From: RPRB01 sp035543115
GTDB lineage: Bacteria; Myxococcota; Myxococcia; Myxococcales; Myxococcaceae
Direction of reading: 5' to 3'
Length of the DNA stretch: 64,000 nucleotides
Assembly: GCA_035543115.1 (NCBI GenBank)
Contig: DATKKF010000004.1
Span: forward strand, 186,001 to 250,000
Shown: one piece after another, positions 1 to 8,185 of the stretch
Layout: every line of letters starts with the position of its first letter
How positions within the stretch are numbered: position 1 is the stretch's first letter
The notes under the pieces: generated by a model
Database searches by the model: none
Told to the model about the DNA's origin: nothing
The model's input: only the letters and a program-made list of their open reading frames with translations
Translations under genes and position numbers: made by a program

Positions 1-91
1 CGGCCGGGGCACCCGGCGGCAGCTCCTCGGTGAGCGGGGCCGGGCCGGCATCGGCGGCGACCGTCAGGAAGAGGGCGAGGAGCCGGGCCAT
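1..91 (-). CDS. Exported protein of unknown function, N-terminal end only
   Basis: Only about the first 30 codons lie in the window; the gene continues past the left edge. Translation from the ATG at 91 gives MARLLALFLTVAADAGPAP, which has a short basic start, a hydrophobic core of about ten residues and small residues suited to signal peptidase. I infer a Sec signal peptide and export. No convincing Shine-Dalgarno precedes the ATG. The gene is divergent from the MoxR operon, so the roughly 110 bp to its right should carry promoters for one or both directions. Function cannot be read from so short a piece. Confidence 0.5.
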   Translation of the reverse strand, partial: MARLLALFLTVAADAGPAPLTEELPPGAPA

Positions 92-204
92 CGCCCCGAG
101 GAGAACACGGCAGGACCTGCTCCGGCGAGTTCGATGCGTCCCTGGCCAGCCCGCGCGGGTGCACGGCAGTTGCCGGCCTGCCTTCCGAGGAGCGCGAGGG
201 CGAA

Positions 205-405
205 GTGCAGGAGGCACTGTTGCGGGCGGAACAGGTGCGCACCTTCGTCGACCTCTCGGTCGACGCACTCACCCGGGCGCTCCGGGACCGACCGGTCTCC
301 CTGAAGGGGCTCGGACGACACCAGGCACGGATGTTCCGGTATTTCGGTCTCCGGACCGACGACCTCGAGCAGTCCGCCAAGGCGAGAGCGAGACGGCCCC
401 GGTAG
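205..405 (+). CDS. Small hypothetical protein upstream of moxR
   Basis: A 66-residue charged frame starts at GTG 205, about 14 nt after a GAGGAG that could be a ribosome site. It ends 16 bp before the MoxR start. It is predicted mostly helical, with an Arg-rich tail and no signal peptide or membrane segment. I recognise no family. The frame stays open upstream to position 34 without a better start codon, so the true start is uncertain. It could be a small leader gene of the MoxR operon or a chance open frame in GC-rich DNA. Confidence 0.35.
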   Translation: MQEALLRAEQVRTFVDLSVDALTRALRDRPVSLKGLGRHQARMFRYFGLRTDDLEQSAKARARRPR

Positions 406-421
406 ACTCTGCCAGGCCAAC

Positions 422-1399
422 GTGACCGCTCCTGCACTCCCCCGCTCCCCCCTCGCGGCCTCCGCCGCCCACGCGCTCCTCACCCGGGCCAGCGAGGCGC
501 TGGGCCGCGTCGTCCGCGGCAAGCGCGCCGCCGTCGAGCTGGCGCTCACCACCCTGGTCGCCGGAGGGCACCTGCTGCTCGAGGACGCGCCCGGCGTGGG
601 CAAGACGACCCTCGCCGAGGGCCTGGCGCGGGTGTGCGGCCTGCGCCTGGCCCGCATCCAGTTCACCGCAGACCTCATGCCGGCGGACGTGACCGGCGTC
701 CAGGTGTTCTCGCCGTCAAGCGGCGAGTTCCAGTTCCGCCCCGGGCCGCTCTTCCACGAGCTGGTGCTGGCCGACGAGCTGAACCGCGCCCCGCCCCGCA
801 CCCAGTCGGCGCTCCTCGAGGCGATGGCCCACGCCCACGTGACGGTGGACGGGACCACCCATCTGCTGCCGCGGCCGTTCATCGTCGTGGCCACCCAGAA
901 CCCCCTCGACCTCGCCGGGACCTACCCGCTGCCGGACGCGCAGCTGGACCGCTTCCTGGTGCGCCTCACGCTCGGGCACCCCTCGCCCGAGGTGGAGGCG
1001 GAGCTGGTGACCACCCGGGGGCTCGGCGAGCCGGTCTCCTCGCTCGGGGCGGTGCTGGACCCCGAGCAGGTGCGCTCGCTCCAGGCGCGGGCGGCGAGCA
1101 TCCACGTCGCGCCAGAGGTGGCCCACTACCTGGTGACGCTCGCCCGGGCCACCCGCGAGCACCCGGGGCTGGAGCGTGGGGCGTCGACCCGTGCGGTGCT
1201 CTCGCTCACCGCCGCGGCGCGCGCCCGCGCCCTCTGGGAGGCGCGCGACTTCGTCATCCCCCGGGATGTGGCGGACCTCTTCGTGCCCACGCTCGCCCAC
1301 CGCGTGGTGCCCCGCGGCGCGACCCAGGGGCTCGCCGCCCGCGAGGAGTCTAGCGCGCTGCTCGAGTCGGTGCTGGCGTCGGTCCCCGCGCCCCGATGA
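422..1399 (+). CDS. MoxR-family AAA+ ATPase
   Basis: A 325-residue MoxR ATPase of the kind that acts as a chaperone-like partner for von Willebrand/DUF58 proteins. Walker A APGVGKTT is at about residues 56-63. Walker B with its following Asn is seen in VLADELNRAPPRTQ, and the sensor region is VATQNPLDLAGTYPLP. Length is normal for the family. Start is GTG 422. The stop overlaps the DUF58 start by 4 bp (ATGA), so the two are translationally coupled. The MoxR-DUF58-transglutaminase order is a common bacterial operon, usually linked to envelope stress or maturation of a surface or periplasmic complex. The exact substrate is unknown. Confidence 0.93.
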   Translation: MTAPALPRSPLAASAAHALLTRASEALGRVVRGKRAAVELALTTLVAGGHLLLEDAPGVGKTTLAEGLARVCGLRLARIQFTADLMPADVTGVQVFSPSSGEFQFRPGPLFHELVLADELNRAPPRTQSALLEAMAHAHVTVDGTTHLLPRPFIVVATQNPLDLAGTYPLPDAQLDRFLVRLTLGHPSPEVEAELVTTRGLGEPVSSLGAVLDPEQVRSLQARAASIHVAPEVAHYLVTLARATREHPGLERGASTRAVLSLTAAARARALWEARDFVIPRDVADLFVPTLAHRVVPRGATQGLAAREESSALLESVLASVPAPR

Positions 1400-2355
1400 C
1401 CTCGCGACGGGAGCGCTTCGAACGCGCCTGGCGGCGGTTCTGGAGACCGCCCCGGCGCCTGCGGACCACCCCGGCGGGGCGGACCTACCTGGTGCTCACC
1501 TTCGGGGTGGGACTCGGCGCGCTGAACACCGGGAACAACCTGCTCTACCTGGTGCTCGGGCTGCAGCTGTCGATCGTGGTGGTGTCCGGCATCCTCTCCG
1601 AGCGCTGCGTGCGGCGGGTACGGGTCCGCAGGCTGCTCCCGGCGGCGCCACGCGCCCGGAGCCCCTTCTACCTCGCCTGGGGGCTCCGGCTGGAGAAGGG
1701 TCAGGCCTTCGCGCTCTCGGTGGCCGAGGTGCACCCGATCCTCGGAACCGCGGTGGGCCGGCTGACCTGGCTTCCCTCGGGCGACGAGGTGGTGGTGCGC
1801 GCGGTGGCCACGGCGCCGCGGCGCGGCCCCCTGTCGCTGCAGGCCATCCGGATCTCCACCAGCTTCCCCTTCGGACTCTTCGTGAAGAGCCGAGACCTGG
1901 ACCTCCCCGGTGAGCTGCTGGTGCTCCCCGGCCGGGTGCCGCCCCCGCCCGAGCCGCCGTCGCCGGGCAGCGGGCTCGGGCTCGAGCAGCGTTCGCTCCG
2001 CGGGCTCGACGGCGGCGGCGACCTCGCGCAGCTCCGCGAGCTGCGCGAGGGCGAGGACGCCCGACGCATCCACTGGCGGAAGAGCGCGCAGCTCGGGACG
2101 CTGCTCCGGGTGGAACGCGATGCCCAGCCCCAGCCGCGCATCGTGCTGCAGCTAGATGACCGCGCCCCGGCCGAGGCGCTGGACGGCGCGTGCGAGGAGC
2201 TCGCGGCACGTGCCGAGCTCCTGCTCGCACGGGGTGCCGAGGTGGGGCTGGAGAGCACCGGCGGGCTGCGGGTGAAGCCGTCCGCGGGGGCGTTCCATTC
2301 GCAGGTCATCCTCCGTGCGCTGGCCCGCGCTGGCCACGACGAGGCGCCCCGATGA
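1396..2355 (+). CDS. DUF58 domain membrane-anchored protein
   Basis: A 319-residue protein with a hydrophobic hairpin near residues 35-70 (YLVLTFGVGLGALNT, then LLYLVLGLQLSIVVVSGIL), so it is membrane-anchored at the N terminus. The DUF58 signature is GLDGGGDLAQLRELREGED followed by RIHWRKSAQ at about residues 200-230. DUF58 proteins pair with MoxR ATPases, and the overlap with both neighbours (4 bp each side, ATGA) supports one functional unit. The DUF58 region is thought to form a vWA-like fold. I do not see a clear metal-site DxSxS, which is usual for many DUF58 members. Confidence 0.9.
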   Translation: MTSRRERFERAWRRFWRPPRRLRTTPAGRTYLVLTFGVGLGALNTGNNLLYLVLGLQLSIVVVSGILSERCVRRVRVRRLLPAAPRARSPFYLAWGLRLEKGQAFALSVAEVHPILGTAVGRLTWLPSGDEVVVRAVATAPRRGPLSLQAIRISTSFPFGLFVKSRDLDLPGELLVLPGRVPPPPEPPSPGSGLGLEQRSLRGLDGGGDLAQLRELREGEDARRIHWRKSAQLGTLLRVERDAQPQPRIVLQLDDRAPAEALDGACEELAARAELLLARGAEVGLESTGGLRVKPSAGAFHSQVILRALARAGHDEAPR

Positions 2356-4343
2356 ATCCCCAGCGGTTGCGGCTCGTGCTCCGGGACCTCGCCGCGGGCG
2401 CAGCCTTCGGGGGGATGGCCATCTCGGGCCAGGTGCCTCTCTGGACGATGGCCCTGTTCATCGTCGCCCTCGCGGTGGCCGTCACCGGGCGCCGCCCGCT
2501 GGCCGACGGCCGGCTGAGCGCGGTGGCGCTCCTGGTGGCGGTGGTCGTCCTCTACGCCGCGGTGATGGTGGAACAGATGGACCTGGTGGTGGCGGCGTGC
2601 ACCACCGCCTCCTTGCTCACCGCCCAGCGGATGCTGTCGCGCCCCACCGGGCGGACGACGGACCAGGTCCACCTCGCGTCCCTGCTGATGATCGCCGGCG
2701 GCGCGGTGCTCAGCGCAGATCTCCTCTTCGCCCTCTGCCTCTTCCTCTACGCGGTGCTCGCCGTACTCTCGCAGGGCCTGTCGGTGATGGCCGAGGCGGG
2801 CGGCGGCGCCTTCCCGCCGCTGGGCCGCGTGCTCCGGCCGCTCGCCGTCGGAGTGGCGCTCTCGATGGTGGGAGCGCTCGCCTTCTTCGTTCTCTTCCCC
2901 CGTCTGTCGTGGAACGTGGCCGCGCGCCGCAGTGGCCCGTCGCTCGGGCCCGCCACCACCGGCTTCGCCGATGGGCTCCGGCTGGGCGGCACGGGGCTCC
3001 TCAAGTCCAACCCACGGGTGGTGTTCCGGGCGCGCATCGACCCGGACCCGGGGACGGAGCAGCTCGACGCGTACTGGGTGGGGAGGCGGTTCGATGTCTT
3101 CGACGGCGTCCAGTGGTCGTCGGCCGGCCGCTCGGGGGCACCGGTGCGGCAGGTGGTCCTCGGCCCGGGGGAGCCGGACCTCCTGCGCCAGCAGATCGAC
3201 CTGCTCCCGGCCTACGGGAGCCGCACGCTGGTGGCGCTCGACACTCCGGTCATCTTCGGCGACGCCGAGTCGCACCAGTCCACCTTCAGCGGGCGGACCG
3301 AGCTCGTGCCCTCGGGCGATCGCGAGGTGCGGCTGGTCGGTCCCTCCGAGCACCTCACCTACCGGGCGTTCAGCGCCCCGGATCGCGGCGCGGCCCGGGC
3401 AGCAGACGAAGCCGAGCGCACGCGACGGCTCCAGCTGCCCCCCCGGCTCGACCGGCGCATCCCCGCCCTGGCAAAGACGCTGAGCGAGGGCGCAGTCGGA
3501 GATCGGGCCATCGCCCGGCAGCTCGAGCGGGCCCTCCAGTCCGGGTATGCGTACACGCTCGAGCTGCCCGGCCGGGCGAAGGACCCGCTCGCCGACTTCC
3601 TCTTCGACCGCCGCGCGGGACACTGCGAGGACTTCGCCACCGCCCTCGCGGTGCTGCTACGGGCCCGGCAGATCCCCGCGCGGGTGGTGGTGGGATTCCA
3701 TGGCGGAGAGCGCGCCGCGGGCGAGTACCTGGTCCGGGCCGGGGACGCCCACGCCTGGGTGGAGGCGGAGGTGGACGGACACGTCCTCCGGCTGGACGCG
3801 ACGCCGCCGCAGCACCGGTCCGCGGCCGGGTCTGGCGTCACCGGCTGGCTCCTCGCACGCTGGGAGGCGCTGCAGATCCGCTGGCTCGACCGGGTGGTGG
3901 AGTACTCGCTCTCGGACCAGGCGCGGCTGGCCCGGCGCATCCACTGGGAGACCGGCGAGAGCCGTCCGAGCCCGGCCGCCCGGAAGCCCGACGGGAGCGT
4001 GGCCGTGGCCCTGGGCATCCTCGGCACAGCGCTGGTGATCGCCGCCCTGCTCGGCCGCCGCGCGGCCGCCGGAGAAGCCCGGGAGCTGGGCCGTACGCTG
4101 CACCGGCTCCTGCGTCGGCGCGGCCGCCTCGGGCCCGACGGCTGGCTCGATGGGGCGCGGGTGGAGGAGGCGGAGCTCGCCCCGGTGCGCGAGGGCATCG
4201 CGCGGTACCGGGAGGCGCGGTTCGGTCGCCGTCCGCTCGGACCGGGCGAGGGGCGGCGGCTGGTGCGGCAAGCCAGGCAGGCGCTCCGGGCCGCGCCCTC
4301 CCCTTCCGTTCCGGGGACGTCACCCCCAACGTCCAGGGCGTGA
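2352..4343 (+). CDS. TgpA-type transmembrane transglutaminase-like protein
   Basis: A 663-residue protein starting at ATG 2352, which overlaps the DUF58 stop. The N-terminal ~200 residues contain several hydrophobic segments (for example SAVALLVAVVVLYAAVMV). A periplasmic transglutaminase core follows with the expected triad: Cys425 in RAGHCEDFATAL, His467 in GDAHAWVEAE, Asp482 in RLDATPP. A last membrane helix (about residues 550-575, VAVALGILGTALVIAALLG) leads to a C-terminal DUF4129-like tail. This is the layout of TgpA, which acts on an unknown periplasmic substrate together with MoxR and DUF58 partners. Codon use matches the neighbours. Confidence 0.9.
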   Translation: MNPQRLRLVLRDLAAGAAFGGMAISGQVPLWTMALFIVALAVAVTGRRPLADGRLSAVALLVAVVVLYAAVMVEQMDLVVAACTTASLLTAQRMLSRPTGRTTDQVHLASLLMIAGGAVLSADLLFALCLFLYAVLAVLSQGLSVMAEAGGGAFPPLGRVLRPLAVGVALSMVGALAFFVLFPRLSWNVAARRSGPSLGPATTGFADGLRLGGTGLLKSNPRVVFRARIDPDPGTEQLDAYWVGRRFDVFDGVQWSSAGRSGAPVRQVVLGPGEPDLLRQQIDLLPAYGSRTLVALDTPVIFGDAESHQSTFSGRTELVPSGDREVRLVGPSEHLTYRAFSAPDRGAARAADEAERTRRLQLPPRLDRRIPALAKTLSEGAVGDRAIARQLERALQSGYAYTLELPGRAKDPLADFLFDRRAGHCEDFATALAVLLRARQIPARVVVGFHGGERAAGEYLVRAGDAHAWVEAEVDGHVLRLDATPPQHRSAAGSGVTGWLLARWEALQIRWLDRVVEYSLSDQARLARRIHWETGESRPSPAARKPDGSVAVALGILGTALVIAALLGRRAAAGEARELGRTLHRLLRRRGRLGPDGWLDGARVEEAELAPVREGIARYREARFGRRPLGPGEGRRLVRQARQALRAAPSPSVPGTSPPTSRA

Positions 4344-4704
4344 CCACACCCCCCGAACTTCCGCATCCGGCCGACCCGCCCACCCACCTCCCCTCCGGCC
4401 CGGCGCCGGAGATCCGTCCCTACACCGGCGTGGAGGATCGTCCGGGCCAGAGCTCGCCGGAGGTCCAGCCCGTGTGTCCGCAGGCCGAGGAGCCGGAGCC
4501 TCCCCGACCGCCGCGCGTTCCCCCGCCCCCGGGGGCGGGAGGTCGAGCCGCCGGGCCCCCGAAGCCTGGCGTTTCTACAGAGTCGCGGCGCGCAGTCGGA
4601 CGGGGAGCCCGTGATTTCACCAGCTTCCAGCCCCCGGGCGTGGCACCCACCTTGCTCATCGCGCTCCGGTCGTCGCAACCCGGAACCCAATGGAGACGTC
4701 CAGA
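4344..4704 (+). other. Intergenic region upstream of the sigma factor
   Basis: About 360 bp with no supported gene. A perfect GC-only palindrome lies at 4522-4539 (CCCGCCCCC followed by its complement). It could end transcription from the tgpA side but has no T-tract. The only strong signal is the sigma-54 promoter at 4641-4656, listed separately. A GTG frame that overlaps the tgpA stop continues in a second frame into the sigma gene. It is Pro/Arg-rich and is judged spurious. Confidence 0.5.
4641..4656 (+). promoter_or_regulatory. Sigma-54 (-24/-12) promoter of the RpoH-type sigma gene
   Basis: TGGCACCCACCTTGCT matches the RpoN consensus TGGCAC-N5-TTGCW at every conserved position. Exactly ten bases separate the -24 GG (4642-4643) and the -12 GC (4654-4655). 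The predicted transcription start is near 4667, leaving a leader of about 38 nt before the start codon at 4705. It lies in an otherwise empty region and faces the sigma-factor gene. It implies control by a sigma-54 activator; one NtrC-type activator is encoded at 32.8 kb, but no link between the two can be seen. Confidence 0.8.
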
Positions 4705-5583
4705 ATGCAGCTCGCCTCCGAGCACTCCGTCACGCCCGGTTCGCTCTCGCTCTATCTCACCGAGATCAACCGTCACTCGCTGCTGAAGGTCGAGGAGGAG
4801 CAGAAGCTGGCCCGCCGGTACGCCAAGGGCGATCTGCAGGCCGGTCACCGTCTGGTCACCGCAAATCTCAGATTCGTGGTGAAGGTCGCCTACGAGTACC
4901 GCTCCTACGGCATCCGGATGTCCGACCTCATCCAGGAGGGGAACATCGGGCTGATGAAGGCGGTGCAGAAGTTCGACGCCGACAAGGGCATTCGCCTCAT
5001 CTCGTACGCGGTCTGGTGGATCCGCGCGTACATCCAGAACTACATCCTCAAGTCGTGGTCGCTGGTGAAGCTGGGGACCACCCAGGCCCAGCGAAAGCTG
5101 TTCTTCAGCCTGACCCGCACCCGTCGCGAGCTCGAGAAGTACAACGCCGGGGACGGCGCCATCCCGGTGGAGGAGATCGCCCGCCGGCTGCGGGTGAAGC
5201 CCACCGAGGTCCGGGAGATGGAGCAGCGGATGGGCGGGCGTGACCTGTCGCTCGACGCGCCGATCGGCGAGGACGGCAGCAGCACCCACGTGGACTTCGT
5301 GGCCTCGTCCGCCGCGTGGCAGGACGAGGAGGTGGCGAACAGGGAGGAGGCGGGGATGATCAACGCCCGCGTCCGCACCGCGCTGAACCGGCTCGACCCC
5401 CGCGAGCGCTTCATCATCGAGCAGCGGGTGATGAACGAGCGGCCGATGACCCTCAAGGAGCTGGGGGAGCACTTCGGCTTCAGCCGCGAGCGGGCCCGCC
5501 AGCTGGAGATCCGCGCCAAGGACAAGCTCAAGAGCGAGCTGGCGGCCCTCATGGCGGAGGTGGAGCCCGAGGCGGCGGCGTAG
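4705..5583 (+). CDS. rpoH: RNA polymerase sigma factor, RpoH (sigma-32) type
   Basis: A 292-residue group 3 sigma factor. Region 2 contains LIQEGNIGLMKAVQKFD and the -10-recognition/melting segment ISYAVWWIRAYIQNYIL. The RpoH-specific box follows as QRKLFFSL. Region 4 ends in the helix-turn-helix TLKELGEHFGFSRERARQLE. Myxobacteria carry several RpoH-like sigmas, used in heat and developmental responses, and which one this is cannot be told. I chose ATG 4705 because GGAG lies 9 nt upstream; an ATG at 4690 would overlap that GGAG. A GC-rich hairpin with a T-rich tail follows the gene. Expression is probably sigma-54 dependent, which would give a sigma cascade. Confidence 0.92.
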   Translation: MQLASEHSVTPGSLSLYLTEINRHSLLKVEEEQKLARRYAKGDLQAGHRLVTANLRFVVKVAYEYRSYGIRMSDLIQEGNIGLMKAVQKFDADKGIRLISYAVWWIRAYIQNYILKSWSLVKLGTTQAQRKLFFSLTRTRRELEKYNAGDGAIPVEEIARRLRVKPTEVREMEQRMGGRDLSLDAPIGEDGSSTHVDFVASSAAWQDEEVANREEAGMINARVRTALNRLDPRERFIIEQRVMNERPMTLKELGEHFGFSRERARQLEIRAKDKLKSELAALMAEVEPEAAA

Positions 5584-5608
5584 CCGGTCGGCCCTCGAGG
5601 TGACGCGG

Positions 5609-5648
5609 CGGGCCCGGGGCGGCAGGCGCCACCCGGGCCCGTTGTCTT
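5609..5648 (+). terminator. Rho-independent terminator after the sigma gene
   Basis: A perfect 10-bp stem, CGGGCCCGGG at 5609-5618 and CCCGGGCCCG at 5632-5641, encloses a 13-nt loop and is followed by TTGTCTTT. It sits 25 bp past the sigma-factor stop and 46 bp before the transporter start, so the two are separate transcription units. Confidence 0.75.
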
Positions 5649-5686
5649 TCCGCGCTCGTCGGGTAGAAGGGGCGGCTCGCCCTCTG

Positions 5687-8173
5687 ATGAACGACTCCGC
5701 CCCCCGAGCAACGCCGGCGCCCGAGCCCTCCGCGTCGCGTGCCCCGATGCCGCGGGAGCTCACCGTCCGCGGGCTCGTCCTGGGGAGCGTGCTCGGGGTG
5801 CTGTTCGCCGCGAGCTCGGTGTACCTCTCGGTGAAGGTCGGGCTCACCGTGTCGGCTTCCATCCCGGTGGCGGTGCTGTCGATCGCGCTCTTCCGGGTGC
5901 TTGGCCGCTCGTCGGTGCTCGAGAACTGCATGGTGCAGACCACGGGCTCGGCGGGCGAATCGCTGGCCTTCGGCATCGCCACCGCGCTCCCGGCGCTCCT
6001 GTTCATGGGGTACGACCTGGATCTGGTGCACGCCTTCCTGGTGGCCCTCCTCGGCGGGGTGCTGGGGGTGCTGATGATGATCCCGCTCCGCCACGGGCTG
6101 GTGGTCCAGGAGCACGCGACGCTCAGCTTCCCCGAGGGAACGGCCTGCGCCGAGGTGCTCGAGGCCGGCGAGCGCGGGGGGACCACCGCGCGGCTGGTGG
6201 TCTCCGGGTTCCTCATCGGCGCGGTCTACAAGGTCGCCTACGCCGCGTTCCGCCTCTGGCGGGAGATCGTCGGCGGGCTGCTGGGCTGGGTGCAGCGGAT
6301 GGCCGACGGGAGCGTGGTCCGGCACGGCTTCCCCGGCGCGTCGCTGTCGATGGAGATCAGCCCCGAGCTGCTGGGGGTGGGCTACATCATCGGGCCCCGG
6401 GTGGCGGGCATCACCTTCGCCGGCGGCGTGCTCAGCTTCCTGGTGCTGATCCCGATGATCCGCTTCTTCGGCGACGGGCTCACCACGCCCCTGCTCTCGC
6501 CGGAGGGGATGCTCATCCGGGACATGGGGCCGGACGAGATCCACCGGGCCTACGTGCTGTACATCGGCGCGGGGGCGGTGGCGACGGGCGGGCTCATCAG
6601 CCTGCTGCGCTCGATGCCGAGCATCGTCGAGGCGTTTCGGCGCGGCCTCCGCAACTTCCTCGCCACCCGGCGTGGGCAGACCGTGGCCGTCCCCCGGACC
6701 GAGCAGGACCTGCCGATCAGCATCGTGCTCGGGGGCTCGCTGCTGCTGGTGGTGCTGATCTGGCTCGCACCGCCGCTGCACGTGAACCTCGTCTCGGCGC
6801 TGCTGATCGTGCTGGCCGGCTTCTTCTTCGTCACGGTGAGCTCGCGGATCACCGGGGAGATCGGCAGCTCCTCCAACCCCATCTCGGGGATGACCGTCGC
6901 CACGCTGCTGGTGACCTGCTTGGTCTATCTGGTGGCCGGCTGGACCACGCCGGACGATCGCTTCATGGCGCTCACCACCGCGGCCATCGTCGGCATCGCG
7001 GCGAGCAACGGCGGAACCACGGCTCAGGACCTGAAGACCGCCCAGCTGGTGGGCGCCACCCCCAGCCGCCAGCAGATCGCGATCTTCGTGGGGGTGGTGA
7101 CCTCGGCGGTGTTCATCGGGCCGGTGCTGGCGGCGGTGAACCGGGGCGAGACCGCGACCGTGCCGGAGAGCCATCCCGGCGTCCGGGTGACGCACCCCTC
7201 CGCCGAGCAGGTGACGCAGCGCGAGTTCCCCTTCCACCCGGGGACTGGCGCCTTCTCGGACTCGACGATCACCGGCGAGGAGCTGGCCCAGCAGCTCTGG
7301 GGACGGGGCCTGGAGGTCCGGCTCGATGCCGCTGGCGCGCCGGTCGCGATCCGGACCTTCCGGGGAGACGTGACGGCGGCCAGCCTCGCCGAAGAGGAGG
7401 TGCGGGCGCGCGAGGAGCATGTCCGCGAGCCGCTGGTGAACCGCACCGCTCTGGGCAGCCTGGGAGTGGTGGGCGAGCCCACGCAGCGTCTGCTCGAGGT
7501 TGGCTACGTCCGGAACGACGCGCCCATCCCCACCGGCAAGTACCTGAGCGACGGGTCGGGGAACATCGAGTACGTGGTGGACCCGGGCATCGGGGGCCGG
7601 GTGGCCGAGGTACACGGGGTGAAGCTCACCCGGTTCGAGGCGCCCAAGGCCCGGCTCTTCTCGTTGATCATCGACGGGATCCTCACCCGCAAGCTGCCGT
7701 GGGACCTGGTCCTGCTCGGGGTGGCGCTGGCGCTGATGCTGGAGATCTCGGGGATCTCCTCGCTGCCGTTCGCGGTGGGCGTGTACCTGCCGGTCTCCAC
7801 CAGCGCACCGCTCTTCGTCGGCGGGGTGGTGCGGTGGTGGGTGGATCGCCGCCGGGCCCGCGCCGAGTCGGACGCGAGCCCGGGCACCCTCCTCGCCTCC
7901 GGGTACATCGCCGGCGGGTCGCTGGCCGGGGTGGTCATCAACCTGCTGCACATCCCGGCCGGTGGGTCGTGGACCGACGCGCTGGACGTGCCGGCTCGCC
8001 TGGCCGGACGCCCCGGCTGGATCGCGCGGGTGGTGGAGGCGGTGGGGGACTCCCCGCGGGCGCATCCCGCGGCGTCGATCGGCCTGGGGCTGCTGCTCTT
8101 CGGGCTGCTGGCCGTCCACCTCGGCCGGGTGGCGCTCCGGACCCGGGAGGCGGAAGTTCCTCGTTCGGTCTAG
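5687..8173 (+). CDS. OPT-family oligopeptide/metal transporter with a large soluble insert
   Basis: An 828-residue polytopic inner-membrane protein of the OPT superfamily, which takes up oligopeptides or metal chelates by proton symport. Family motifs are visible: SVYLSVKVGLTVSASIPVAV near the N terminus, TGSAGESLAFG, SFPEGTACAEVL, and the SSNPISGMTVATLL / GIAASNGGTTAQDLKTAQLVGA region. Many OPT proteins are 550-670 residues. Here an extra mostly hydrophilic stretch of about 170 residues (roughly 484-655) is placed between two membrane segments. Start ATG 5687 follows the hairpin. Substrate cannot be predicted. Confidence 0.9.
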   Translation: MNDSAPRATPAPEPSASRAPMPRELTVRGLVLGSVLGVLFAASSVYLSVKVGLTVSASIPVAVLSIALFRVLGRSSVLENCMVQTTGSAGESLAFGIATALPALLFMGYDLDLVHAFLVALLGGVLGVLMMIPLRHGLVVQEHATLSFPEGTACAEVLEAGERGGTTARLVVSGFLIGAVYKVAYAAFRLWREIVGGLLGWVQRMADGSVVRHGFPGASLSMEISPELLGVGYIIGPRVAGITFAGGVLSFLVLIPMIRFFGDGLTTPLLSPEGMLIRDMGPDEIHRAYVLYIGAGAVATGGLISLLRSMPSIVEAFRRGLRNFLATRRGQTVAVPRTEQDLPISIVLGGSLLLVVLIWLAPPLHVNLVSALLIVLAGFFFVTVSSRITGEIGSSSNPISGMTVATLLVTCLVYLVAGWTTPDDRFMALTTAAIVGIAASNGGTTAQDLKTAQLVGATPSRQQIAIFVGVVTSAVFIGPVLAAVNRGETATVPESHPGVRVTHPSAEQVTQREFPFHPGTGAFSDSTITGEELAQQLWGRGLEVRLDAAGAPVAIRTFRGDVTAASLAEEEVRAREEHVREPLVNRTALGSLGVVGEPTQRLLEVGYVRNDAPIPTGKYLSDGSGNIEYVVDPGIGGRVAEVHGVKLTRFEAPKARLFSLIIDGILTRKLPWDLVLLGVALALMLEISGISSLPFAVGVYLPVSTSAPLFVGGVVRWWVDRRRARAESDASPGTLLASGYIAGGSLAGVVINLLHIPAGGSWTDALDVPARLAGRPGWIARVVEAVGDSPRAHPAASIGLGLLLFGLLAVHLGRVALRTREAEVPRSV

Positions 8174-8185
8174 ACTCGCGCTCCA

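Noticed and set aside
4340..4786. GTG frame overlapping the transglutaminase stop
   Set aside because: The product is Pro/Arg/Ser-rich without pattern, covers the sigma-54 promoter and runs into the sigma-factor gene in another frame.
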